38,053 nucleotides of DNA from a virus: the IMG/VR virus record IMGVR_UViG_3300029913_000057, positions 1 to 38,053 of that record; one strand, written 5' to 3'. This document shows, piece by piece, positions 6,587-12,122 of the stretch. The position numbers and the translations under genes are program-made. Under the pieces are notes generated by a model. It was not told the DNA's origin. It was given only the letters and a program-made list of their open reading frames with translations, and ran no database searches. Each line of letters starts with the position of its first letter. The first letter of the stretch is position 1.

Positions 6587-6763
6587 CTATTTTTCCTCCT
6601 CGTCAATCTCGCGCTGCCGTGCGCTTTCGTGTGCCGCGTCTTCGTCGTCATGGCTATGATTGATTGCGCGATAGTAGGCGCGATCTACAGCCGCAAGTCT
6701 ACGCCTTTCGATCCCGTCTCCATCATGCTCACCGCGATAGTCTTGTGGGCTATACCAGCTCAT
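6587..6763 (-). CDS. 58-residue charged early protein
   Basis: Reads MSWYSPQDYRGEHDGDGIER, then RRLAAVDRAYYRAINHSHDD, then an acidic end (REIDEEEK). The ATG at 6763 overlaps the preceding stop (ATGA). It has many Asp, Glu, His and Arg residues and no membrane segment. The gene is supported by exact tiling between neighbours; its function is unknown. Confidence 0.6.
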   Translation of the reverse strand: MSWYSPQDYRGEHDGDGIERRRLAAVDRAYYRAINHSHDDEDAAHESARQREIDEEEK

Positions 6764-6990
6764 GATGCGGCCTCTTCCTGGCGCTTGAATTCGGCCATAA
6801 GGTAGCGCAGTTGGTCAAGGTGATTGCGGTCGGAGCGCAGAGTCTTCAGCGCTTCCAGCAGGTTGCGTCCGCATTCGTCCACGCGAGATTCAGACGCCTT
6901 TACGTCTTCCTCCCAGCCTGCGAGGATCTCTGTGTAATCTTGTAATTTTTTGGGGGTTGATGCGGGCGAAGAAGAAAAGGAGTTATTCAT
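6760..6990 (-). CDS. 76-residue coiled-coil early protein
   Basis: The start is ATG 6990 (GGAG six bases upstream). An in-frame extension to 7065 lies across an inverted repeat and has no ribosome site. The protein has a Ser/Pro-rich head, then a long helix with heptad spacing (YTEILAGWEEDVKASESRVD, LLEALKTLRSDRNHLDQLRY). Likely dimeric. Not recognised. Confidence 0.65.
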   Translation of the reverse strand: MNNSFSSSPASTPKKLQDYTEILAGWEEDVKASESRVDECGRNLLEALKTLRSDRNHLDQLRYLMAEFKRQEEAAS

Positions 6991-7019
6991 GATGCTCTCC
7001 GGTACTGCGGTTGATTGTT

Positions 7020-7040
7020 TTGGTTGTGCTCTATCGTGAT
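7020..7040 (-). promoter_or_regulatory. Recurrent early-operon intergenic element, copy 6 (diverged)
   Basis: On the minus strand ATCACGATAGAGCACAACCA, 30-50 bases before the start at 6990. It keeps the GATA core, GCAC and the AACCA tail of copy 1 but has one extra base and lacks the ACT of the full consensus. Confidence 0.35.
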
Positions 7041-7069
7041 AACTAGCGCAGATCAAATGTAGCATGATT

Positions 7070-7108
7070 TACGCACTGCGCACATGTTTATTTTGCGTGT
7101 AGTGCGTA
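7070..7108. repeat. 8-bp inverted repeat with the recurrent element in one arm
   Basis: TACGCACT (7070-7077) and AGTGCGTA (7101-7108) are perfect inverted arms around a 23-base AT-rich loop. The right arm is part of the recurrent element (copy 5, 7097-7116, minus-strand GTCGCGATACGCACTACA). This is the longest gap (130 bp) inside the early operon and is the likeliest place for an internal promoter, operator or processing site. It codes only a 10-residue ORF. Confidence 0.55.
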
Positions 7109-7120
7109 TCGCGACGTTAC

Positions 7121-7423
7121 TTACTTGTCTTCGGGAAACTCGATTCCCGTCGATCCGTCTTCCAATGCCGCGACGTTCATCTTGTCGAGGAATCGAGAGA
7201 GCGGGGTGCTGCCGTCTTCGCCCTCGTTCAACATCGCCCTCTTTACATCTCTGGAGAACTCCAGCGGGCCCGTAACCTTGAATTTCTGCACCCAATCTCC
7301 AGTATCAAGGTCGTAAGTTTTGAAGTGGTCGCTCTCGTTTGCAGCGAACGCAACAACATCGATACCGATGCGAATTACTAGCTCTTCGCCATCAACAGAA
7401 ACTTCCAGAGGTTGATTTTTCAT
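7121..7423 (-). CDS. Conserved-looking 100-residue phage protein
   Basis: The start is ATG 7423, with GGAGG seven bases upstream; the ATG at 7441 would put the ribosome site in the gene. It opens MKNQPLEVSVDGEELVIRIG, a two-strand beta unit, then DTGDWVQKFKVTGPLEFSRD, and ends in STPLSRFLDKMNVAALEDGS. I recall this layout from a widespread family of uncharacterised phage proteins. No catalytic residues can be named. Confidence 0.7.
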   Translation of the reverse strand: MKNQPLEVSVDGEELVIRIGIDVVAFAANESDHFKTYDLDTGDWVQKFKVTGPLEFSRDVKRAMLNEGEDGSTPLSRFLDKMNVAALEDGSTGIEFPEDK

Positions 7424-7435
7424 TACAATTCCTCC

Positions 7436-7456
7436 AGGCACCGTAGTGCCTATTCA
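7436..7456 (-). promoter_or_regulatory. Recurrent early-operon element, copy 4 (UACG-tetraloop hairpin)
   Basis: On the minus strand CTGAATAGGCACTACGGTGC is followed by CT. AGGCAC-TACG-GTGCCT is a six-pair stem closed by a UACG (UNCG-type) tetraloop, immediately before the GGAGG ribosome site of the gene starting at 7423. Being this close, the hairpin could affect ribosome access or mRNA end stability. Confidence 0.55.
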
Positions 7457-7462
7457 GAGTTG

Positions 7463-7780
7463 TTACTTGCGTGGATTCCTTGCACCGCACATGGGGCAAG
7501 CGGTGCGCCTCTCTCGTGCGCCCAGAAGCGCTCCACATCCAACGCACGGGCGTTCGTTCTTAGGCTTCTTTCGGCCATGCACAACGCGGCGTTTGACCTC
7601 TGCTCGAATGATCGCGGTAGGCATAAGCTCAAGCGGCGGACTCTGCCTGTCAAACTCCTCGATCATTGCGCGCCAGTCGTCGTCGTTCCAGGCGATGCGG
7701 TCATGGTCACGTGCCGAGCGGTATCCTGCGCTGATTGCGGCTGTCCATATTGCTTCTCGGTCCAAGTTACCACCCCACAA
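7463..7780 (-). CDS. Zinc-ribbon early protein
   Basis: Up to 105 residues. Its C-terminal third is a clear zinc ribbon with two CxxC knuckles (CVGCGALLGARERRTACPMC). The first 60 residues are helical and Trp/Asp-rich (IAWNDDDWRAMIEEFDR). The start is uncertain: TTG 7780 or TTG 7765, both overlapping the end of the previous gene, with GGGGTGG as a possible ribosome site. Zinc ribbons of this size bind nucleic acid or protein, so it is one candidate for a phage transcription regulator, for which no other gene is obvious. Confidence 0.7.
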   Translation of the reverse strand: MWGGNLDREAIWTAAISAGYRSARDHDRIAWNDDDWRAMIEEFDRQSPPLELMPTAIIRAEVKRRVVHGRKKPKNERPCVGCGALLGARERRTACPMCGARNPRK

Positions 7781-8063
7781 TCGCGTGATAGATAGCCCAG
7801 ACCGCTGCGCCTTCGATCACCAAACAAAACAGCAGCGCACCAATCATCGGCCAGTTCATGCCGCACACAAAGCGCCATGCGCGCCGAATCCATGACTCGC
7901 GCAGGATGTTTGCGAAAGGGTAGATGTTAAGCGAGTGCGCAGTGTCCATATGCTCTGGGCAGTCCATCCACTCGCCGACGATCTGCTTGGCAATCTCTGC
8001 GCGGACTTGCGCGTCTTCGGCCGCCTCGCACAGAACCGATAGTGGTACGCCTACTCTTTCCAT
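7767..8063 (-). CDS. Membrane-anchored early protein
   Basis: 98 residues. ATG 8063 has GGAGG six bases upstream. Residues 1-65 are soluble and helical. Residues about 70-92 (NWPMIGALLFCLVIEGAAVW) form a single membrane helix near the C-terminus, a tail-anchor-like layout. It probably faces the cytoplasm. No family recognised. Confidence 0.65.
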   Translation of the reverse strand: MERVGVPLSVLCEAAEDAQVRAEIAKQIVGEWMDCPEHMDTAHSLNIYPFANILRESWIRRAWRFVCGMNWPMIGALLFCLVIEGAAVWAIYHAIVGW

Positions 8064-8158
8064 GCGCGGCCTCCAATCCAGGTGTCGCGGGTGATGATTG
8101 CGGCCATGAACAGCAGGCCGATGGCCGGGAAAATTGCGAGTACTGCTAATGCTTGCAT
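8051..8158 (-). CDS. 35-residue single-pass membrane micro-protein
   Basis: MQALAVLAIFPAIGLLFMAA, then IITRDTWIGGRAWKE: one N-terminal hydrophobic helix with a short basic tail. The ATG at 8158 has GGAGG four bases upstream. It overlaps both neighbours by 8-13 bases, as the rest of the operon does. Function unknown. Confidence 0.55.
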   Translation of the reverse strand: MQALAVLAIFPAIGLLFMAAIITRDTWIGGRAWKE

Positions 8159-8352
8159 GGTGCCTCCTGCGTTACTCGTGCGTTGAGCTGCGGTCCGCCT
8201 GGCTGCGTCAAGGATGCGAGACCTTCGTTGAGTTGTGCGAGTTGCGCGGCGATCTCGCGTAGCATCTCAACTGCATCACGTATAAGAGGCTCTGCGCTTT
8301 GGCGATTCGTGAAATCGTAAATTTCGAATTTCCTTATTTCTTCGCTGGTCAT
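8146..8352 (-). CDS. First gene of the early operon, unknown function
   Basis: 68 residues from ATG 8352, which has AAGGA four to five bases upstream. A second in-frame ATG at 8397 (AAGGAG eight bases upstream) would add 15 residues of Gly/Ala/Lys. The protein is helical (MTSEEIRKFEIYDFTNRQSA, then EMLREIAAQLAQLNEGLASL). It is the first well-supported gene after the early promoter and so among the first products made, but the family is not recognised. Confidence 0.65.
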   Translation of the reverse strand: MTSEEIRKFEIYDFTNRQSAEPLIRDAVEMLREIAAQLAQLNEGLASLTQPGGPQLNARVTQEAPCKH

Positions 8353-8397
8353 ATAATCCTTCCCCTTTCGCGCATGAGCGCCTTCCTCTGCGCCCAT

Positions 8398-8590
8398 TTT
8401 TGCTGCTCCTTATGCGGTTGAGTACCGCTGTGTGCTGTGCCGGAGGTTCCACTCTGCGCTCCGGCCCGCATAGCCACTAAAGGCGCGTTGCTTATTTATT
8501 CATTTTGGCTAGGAGCCAACACTGTGTGCTACATGCGCTCACCGGCCTTTCTGATTTTCGTTTGCGTCGAAGATGGACGCTCATCACCAA
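8398..8590 (-). promoter_or_regulatory. Structured leader of the early transcript
   Basis: About 190 bases between the probable start of transcription and the first gene. Three perfect hairpins stand in it: TTGGCT/AGCCAA with a three-base loop (8505-8519), GCCGGAG/CTCCGGC with a 13-base loop (8439-8465) and GCGGT/ACCGC with a five-base loop (8414-8428). None is followed by a U-run. Two weak ORFs occur (8492-8584, 30 residues; 8349-8471, 40 residues), without convincing ribosome sites. The leader could act as an attenuator or an antitermination RNA site. Confidence 0.5.
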
Positions 8591-8597
8591 CACAATC

Positions 8598-8627
8598 ATC
8601 ATGCGCCACAATGCCGGAATGTGTCAA
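8598..8627 (-). promoter_or_regulatory. Early promoter
   Basis: On the minus strand a perfect -35 box TTGACA (8627-8622) is followed after 18 bases by CATGAT (8603-8598), four of six matches to the -10 consensus. It faces the early operon and lies just downstream of a minus-strand terminator, as expected for an operon promoter insulated from upstream transcription. It would be read by the host's main sigma factor. Confidence 0.65.
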
Positions 8628-8656
8628 GAGGAATATTGATTATTTTCGCAAAATAA

Positions 8657-8684
8657 AAGCCCCCAGTTTTTAGGCTGAGGGCTT
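8657..8684 (-). terminator. Intrinsic terminator, minus strand
   Basis: A ten-pair stem with one mismatch, AAGCCCCCAG (8657-8666) with CTGAGGGCTT (8675-8684), and an eight-base loop. On the minus strand it is followed by TTTTATTTT. This fits a rho-independent terminator for transcripts coming from the HNH gene at 9394-9807 or from the region between. The plus-strand side has no U-run. Confidence 0.7.
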
Positions 8685-8689
8685 GAGAT

Positions 8690-9240
8690 TTGCGGGATGT
8701 CACGGCTAGGTGTCAACGCTGGCTGTGAAGGGATGATCGACAGGCACCCCGCAGTTGAAGTGTACCGCATCCATGTGCGACAATTCAAGTGTCAACGCAT
8801 GGCAGAGTCGAGAAATCGATTCGGGGAGTTCGCGGAACACTCAGCCCAATAACAACGGTCCGCTTGAGTACGACAGGTAGCGAAAGAGACACGCATGAAA
8901 GCAATCACAGCGAAAATCCGGGCAACGGGCGGCTGTTTGATGCCGCGACACGGCAACGCCCCGGTCAAATGGGCTTTCCAATACTAAGCTGATCAGATTG
9001 CAATCAAGACCTGACACGCCATGCCAAGAGATGCTGCGCAGAACGGGTATAGCCCGTAGGGATGCCGTATGTCTTAGATTAGAAATAGTTTACGTGAAGT
9101 GTTCGAATTTTGATTCCTGCCCTTCTCTCCACCTGACAATGTCGCCAGCACGCGCACAAATAACTGTGCCTCCTGTGGATACAGGAGAAGCGGGGTCCGG
9201 GGCGCAGTCCTGGAATTGTGCTGATATGTAGTAGGGAATT
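8690..9240 (+). ncRNA. Hairpin-rich non-coding region, possible structured RNA
   Basis: No convincing gene is present in about 700 bp (8685-9393). The region holds many stems: GAGTCGA-GAAA-TCGATTC (8805-8822, a GNRA loop and a G-U pair that only works in plus-strand RNA), TCACGGC with GCTGTGA (8700-8729, one G-U), an enclosing GCGGGATG/CACCCCGC pair, GCGGC/GCCGC near 8928-8946, ACGGG/CCCGT (9043-9057), GCACA/TGTGC (9154-9169) and CTCCTGT/ACAGGAG (9170-9187) side by side. Density and G-U use suggest a plus-strand RNA, but no family is recognised and no promoter is clear. 9240-9393 is AT-rich with nothing identified. Confidence 0.35.
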
Positions 9241-9393
9241 TAGGTACCGCTGGAATCACCTGAGTGATGGGCGGCGATGTCGTCTGTCACAACTGCTTGC
9301 TTTGTCGCTTTGCTCTTGCAAACAGCATAATTGGTGTGTCAAGAATAAGTTCGATCATATTATCTGAGTGTATATCGCTCACATTTAAGTTAT

Positions 9394-9807
9394 TTATTTT
9401 GAATAGTTTCGTAGTGCGCGCTCTAGGTTCCCATACTTATCGATCCTTTGGTAAAGCCTTTGCCTGGATATTCCAACCAGCGCAGCAATCTCCGAAGCGT
9501 TCAAATAATGCACGCTAGGTATCCTCTGATTTTCCCTTTGTTGCTTAGCTGTCGCCCATCGGCAGTTCGCCGGTTTGTAATCCCCATCGTTGTCGATGCG
9601 GTCTATGTTGTGCTTCTTGCTTGGCGCAGGCCCCATGTCGGAGAAGAAGTTTTCAAAGGAAAGCCATCTCTCGCACACTTTAATGCCTCTTCCCCCGTAG
9701 TACTTATAAGCAGTCACTTTAGGGTTACGACATCTGTTTTTCATAGAGGTCCAAACACCATAGATCAGAGTCTTTCTCATTCCGTGCGTTATGTTTCGCG
9801 GTTTCAT
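9394..9807 (-). CDS. HNH-type homing endonuclease
   Basis: 137 residues. The typical blocks of the small phage HNH-like family are present: [60 protein letters not shown] and [19 protein letters not shown]. Residues 102-125 ([20 protein letters not shown]) form a helix-turn-helix that would give target specificity. The ATG at 9807 has AGGGG eight bases upstream and its own TTGACA promoter. It lies in the space between the divergent blocks, and its transcript would end at the 8657-8684 terminator. Same family as 13948-14562. Confidence 0.85.
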   Translation of the reverse strand: MKPRNITHGMRKTLIYGVWTSMKNRCRNPKVTAYKYYGGRGIKVCERWLSFENFFSDMGPAPSKKHNIDRIDNDGDYKPANCRWATAKQQRENQRIPSVHYLNASEIAALVGISRQRLYQRIDKYGNLERALRNYSK

Positions 9808-9830
9808 GTGAGCATCCCCTTGACATATAT

Positions 9831-9859
9831 ATTACTCAATAAATTGCCAATGCTGTCAA
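9831..9859 (-). promoter_or_regulatory. Promoter of the HNH gene, within a TTGACA inverted repeat
   Basis: On the minus strand TTGACA (9859-9854), 17 bases, then AGTAAT (9836-9831); TAATAT two bases further on is an alternative -10. A second TTGACA on the plus strand (9819-9824) faces this one, so CTTGACA and TGTCAAG make a 7-bp inverted repeat 28 bases apart. The plus-strand box has no good -10 at the right spacing; the pair may instead be an operator. Confidence 0.5.
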
Positions 9860-9892
9860 GATGTTGTTGTCATCACTCCAATCCGGCGCTTG

Positions 9893-9901
9893 TGGTAGAA
9901 T
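9893..9901 (+). promoter_or_regulatory. Late promoter, extended -10 (leaderless)
   Basis: TGGTAGAAT is an extended -10 (TGn plus TAGAAT at 9896-9901). No good -35 stands 17 bases upstream. Six bases separate the hexamer from the lysozyme ATG at 9908 and there is no ribosome site, so transcription would begin at or next to the A of the ATG. A similar CTTGGTGGTATGAT occurs at 13427-13439. Confidence 0.5.
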
Positions 9902-9907
9902 CTTCCC

Positions 9908-10357
9908 ATGTTGCATCCCAGCCAAAATTGCCTCGACCTGATCAAGCGCAGCGAAGGCCTGCGCCTGACGCCGTACCTCGATCTTGCAGGGTACTGGACG
10001 GTTGGGTATGGGCACAAGCTCACAAGCGCAGAGCTGGCCGGAGATGCCAAGACGCGCAATATCACCGCGTCGGATGCTCTTTTACTGCTGATCGACGATG
10101 CGGACTGGGCCGCCGAGCAGGTAGCGCGGATAGTGCATGTGCCGCTCGCTCAAGGCCATCTCGACGCGCTCACGGACTTTGTTTTCAACCTCGGCGCTGG
10201 CCGCCTGGCAGGATCGACGCTGCTCAAACTGCTCAACGCTGGAGACTACGCCGCAGCCGGCCAGGGGCTGCTCAAGTGGGACATGGCCGCAGGCGTGCAC
10301 CAGCCGGGACTAACTGCTCGGCGCAAAGCTGAGCTTGCGATGTGGGAGACAGCATGA
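9908..10357 (+). CDS. Endolysin, T4-type lysozyme (glycoside hydrolase 24)
   Basis: 149 residues, full length for the family. The catalytic triad has exact spacing: E16 (KRSEGLRL), D25 (YLDLAG) and T31 (WTVGYGH). It continues with the usual helical domain (HLDALTDFVFNLGAGRLAGS, GLTARRKAELAMWE). It cleaves the N-acetylmuramic acid to N-acetylglucosamine bond of peptidoglycan. There is no signal peptide or SAR helix, so it needs the holin at 11150. First gene of the late block. The spanin-like gene starts inside its stop (ATGA). Confidence 0.93.
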   Translation: MLHPSQNCLDLIKRSEGLRLTPYLDLAGYWTVGYGHKLTSAELAGDAKTRNITASDALLLLIDDADWAAEQVARIVHVPLAQGHLDALTDFVFNLGAGRLAGSTLLKLLNAGDYAAAGQGLLKWDMAAGVHQPGLTARRKAELAMWETA

Positions 10358-10983
10358 CAATCTCGCGAACTTTTGCGATTGTGGCCGGCGCGATCCTGGC
10401 GCTTGCGCTGGTGCTCGGCGGCTATGAGCTGCTTCAGGAGCATGACGCGCACCTCAAGGCTGAGAGTATGCAGTCTGCGCAGCAGCAGGTAATCACCGCG
10501 GCGCAGAAGTCCATCGACCAGGCCAAGGCCGACCAAGCGCAGACTGCCAACGATCTCAAGGCGCAGCTTGCCGCTATTGCTAATCAGCGCACCATTGTGG
10601 TAACGCCTCAGCAGGCGGCCGTAGTCGCCAACACTACGCCCAACCTTCCGGCGCAGGTCCAAGTCCAGCAGGTTCCGGCTACGGCCACCGCGCCAGCCTC
10701 GCAAGAGCTCGTGATTCCGCAGGCCGACATTCCCGCGTTCCAGGCCTACAAGCTAAATTGCGATGAGAGCAGCGCCAAACTCAACGCCTGCACACTCAAC
10801 GCGGCCAGTGCGGCGGTGATTCAGCAGGGCACGGCCAGCCAGCTCGCCGCGGTGACCAAAGAGCGCGATACCTGGGAGGCTACCGCCAAGGGTGGAACGT
10901 TCTGGAAGCGGTTCAAGCATGATGCAATTCAGATCGGCGTGACGGCCGGCGTCGCCTACGCGGCAGGAAGGCTGAGCAAATGA
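10354..10983 (+). CDS. Spanin-like (Rz-type) membrane-anchored protein
   Basis: 209 residues from ATG 10354 (GGGAG five bases upstream). One N-terminal membrane helix (FAIVAGAILALALVLGGYEL), then a periplasmic coiled coil (AQKSIDQAKADQAQTANDLK), a Pro/Ala/Gln-rich stretch and a second helical part with two Cys (KLNCDESSAKLNAC). The C-terminus has another mildly hydrophobic segment (IGVTAGVAYAAGRL). Position between lysozyme and holin and the topology fit an inner-membrane spanin subunit, which helps fuse inner and outer membranes. It is longer than Rz (about 150) and lacks a nested Rz1-like lipoprotein that I can see. Confidence 0.6.
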   Translation: MTISRTFAIVAGAILALALVLGGYELLQEHDAHLKAESMQSAQQQVITAAQKSIDQAKADQAQTANDLKAQLAAIANQRTIVVTPQQAAVVANTTPNLPAQVQVQQVPATATAPASQELVIPQADIPAFQAYKLNCDESSAKLNACTLNAASAAVIQQGTASQLAAVTKERDTWEATAKGGTFWKRFKHDAIQIGVTAGVAYAAGRLSK

Positions 10984-11153
10984 GCGGACGTTGGGCAACT
11001 GAACAGGCCGCGTGGGACGCAAGACAAGTAGAGCGCTATTGCGGCCCTCATGTTCTTACAGCCAAAGACGGGACTAAAGCCCGCTGTACTGGTGATCCTC
11101 GATCTTGCGAGTTTTGCGCTAAGGGAAGGCCAGCTTCTCAGGAGGAAGCATGA
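10980..11153 (+). CDS. 57-residue Cys-containing protein in the lysis cassette
   Basis: MSGRWATEQAAWDARQVERY, then CGPHVLTAKD, CTGDPRSCEFCAKGR and a short acidic end. The ATG overlaps the previous stop and the stop overlaps the holin ATG (ATGA at both ends). The CGPH and CEFC pairs could bind zinc. GGAAGG lies eight bases upstream. Not a recognised lysis protein. Confidence 0.6.
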   Translation: MSGRWATEQAAWDARQVERYCGPHVLTAKDGTKARCTGDPRSCEFCAKGRPASQEEA

Positions 11154-11473
11154 GCGGCAACTGGGCAGCGGGATTTCTCCGGTCGCAACTGAGCGACAAG
11201 GACGGCACGGTGAGCAATACCAAGGTCTGCGTGCTGATCGTCGTAATCGCTGTAGTATCATGGGTTTCCTGTCTGCTTTACAAGCTCCACGCGGTCGTCA
11301 CAGTGACAGACATTGTGACTTTTCTTGGCTCGGCGGGCACATTTGCAACAATGCTTTGCGGTACGCTTGCAGCGCTCAAGTATGGCGCTGACTCGATCAA
11401 TAACCGGGCACCCAACGCGCAGGCGCAGGTACAGCCGCCAGACGCGCCCTGCCCCCCAACCAATCCGGAATGA
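11150..11473 (+). CDS. Holin-like protein with two membrane helices
   Basis: 107 residues. The ATG at 11150 has GGAGG four bases upstream. Two hydrophobic helices (VCVLIVVIAVVSWVSCLLYK, residues 26-45, and IVTFLGSAGTFATMLCGTLA, 55-74) are followed by a polar Pro/Ala/Gln tail. The size, two-helix topology and lysis-cassette position are those of class II holins. It would form the membrane holes that release the lysozyme. Confidence 0.65.
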   Translation: MSGNWAAGFLRSQLSDKDGTVSNTKVCVLIVVIAVVSWVSCLLYKLHAVVTVTDIVTFLGSAGTFATMLCGTLAALKYGADSINNRAPNAQAQVQPPDAPCPPTNPE

Positions 11474-11480
11474 GGATGAT

Positions 11481-11624
11481 ATGGCATATGTTATCGGTGT
11501 AATCGTTGCGTTCGTGGCGGGCGTTGTCCTGACCGCAGTCTACAAAAACAAGGCTATTGCCGAAGCGAAGGCCCTTGCCGCATCCGCACAGTTGGAAGCG
11601 CGAAGCGTAGCAGCGAAGCTATAA
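11481..11624 (+). CDS. 47-residue membrane protein
   Basis: MAYVIGVIVAFVAGVVLTAV is a near-perfect membrane helix, followed by a basic-helical tail (YKNKAIAEAKALAASAQLEA). The ATG at 11481 has GAGG five bases upstream. It could be a second holin or antiholin, or the outer partner of the spanin; there is no lipobox Cys, which argues against the latter. Confidence 0.6.
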   Translation: MAYVIGVIVAFVAGVVLTAVYKNKAIAEAKALAASAQLEARSVAAKL

Positions 11625-11645
11625 AGAACGGGAAGCGCTGAAACC

Positions 11646-12122
11646 ATGGAGCAAAGATCCACGTACGACCCAATCATCGCCGAAGAGATCCTGATGCGCA
11701 TGAGCGAGGGAGAGAGCCTGCGGACAATATGCTCAGACCCCAAGCATCCTGAGTATCCATGCCGCAGGTCGGTGATCCGCTGGAGCGTGCGCGACACTGA
11801 TGGGTTTGCCTCAAGGTACGCCGCAGCGCGCCGCGCCGGGGTCGAGTCGAGGATTGAGGACGCTAACGAGATCGCTGCCGAGGTACCTACCTATATCGAT
11901 GAAAAAGGGGCTGTGCGCGTTGATGCCGCCGGCATTGCACGCAACCGACTGCGCGTTGATACGGCCAAGTGGGAAGCATCGCATCTGCTGCGCGGATTCA
12001 GCAAGCCGGGTGCTCCCCTGGACTACGGCGACAAGATTCAACAGGAATTGAGCGGGCCAGATGGTGGCGCGATTCAATCCGAGCACCGAATTATATTCGT
12101 CGATCCGCCGAAAGCGCCATGA
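11646..12122 (+). CDS. terS: Terminase small subunit
   Basis: 158 residues, directly before and overlapping (ATGA) the large subunit. The N-terminal half has a helix-turn-helix-like DNA-binding layout (DPIIAEEILMRMSEGESLRT, then RSVIRWSVRDTDGFASRYAA), followed by the usual amphipathic helix (RIEDANEIAAE) and the RLRVDTAKWEASHLL block of many TerS proteins. It recognises the packaging start site (pac), which in P22-like phages lies within this gene. The ribosome site is weak (GGGAAG, distant). Confidence 0.82.
   Translation: MEQRSTYDPIIAEEILMRMSEGESLRTICSDPKHPEYPCRRSVIRWSVRDTDGFASRYAAARRAGVESRIEDANEIAAEVPTYIDEKGAVRVDAAGIARNRLRVDTAKWEASHLLRGFSKPGAPLDYGDKIQQELSGPDGGAIQSEHRIIFVDPPKAP

Noticed and set aside
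8349-8584. Two short leader ORFs (30 and 40 residues) before the first early gene
   Set aside because: Their starts lack good ribosome sites. One ends in ATGA overlap with the next start, so a leader peptide is possible, but the support is too thin for a feature.
8789-9231. Two plus-strand frames of 67 and 77 residues in the non-coding region
   Set aside because: No ribosome site, no protein-like composition, and they run through several perfect hairpins. A structured non-coding region explains the sequence better.
8690-9240. Group I or group II intron
   Set aside because: I could not find the conserved P7/G-binding site blocks or a domain V hairpin on either strand, and neighbouring genes are not interrupted there.
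9448-10332. 294-residue plus-strand frame over the HNH and lysozyme genes
   Set aside because: It overlaps two clearly recognised genes in other frames and has a low-complexity Arg/Cys-rich end.
10354-11624. Nested Rz1-like outer-membrane spanin
   Set aside because: No lipobox (L-x-x-C) with a signal peptide was seen in alternative frames within or just after the spanin-like gene.
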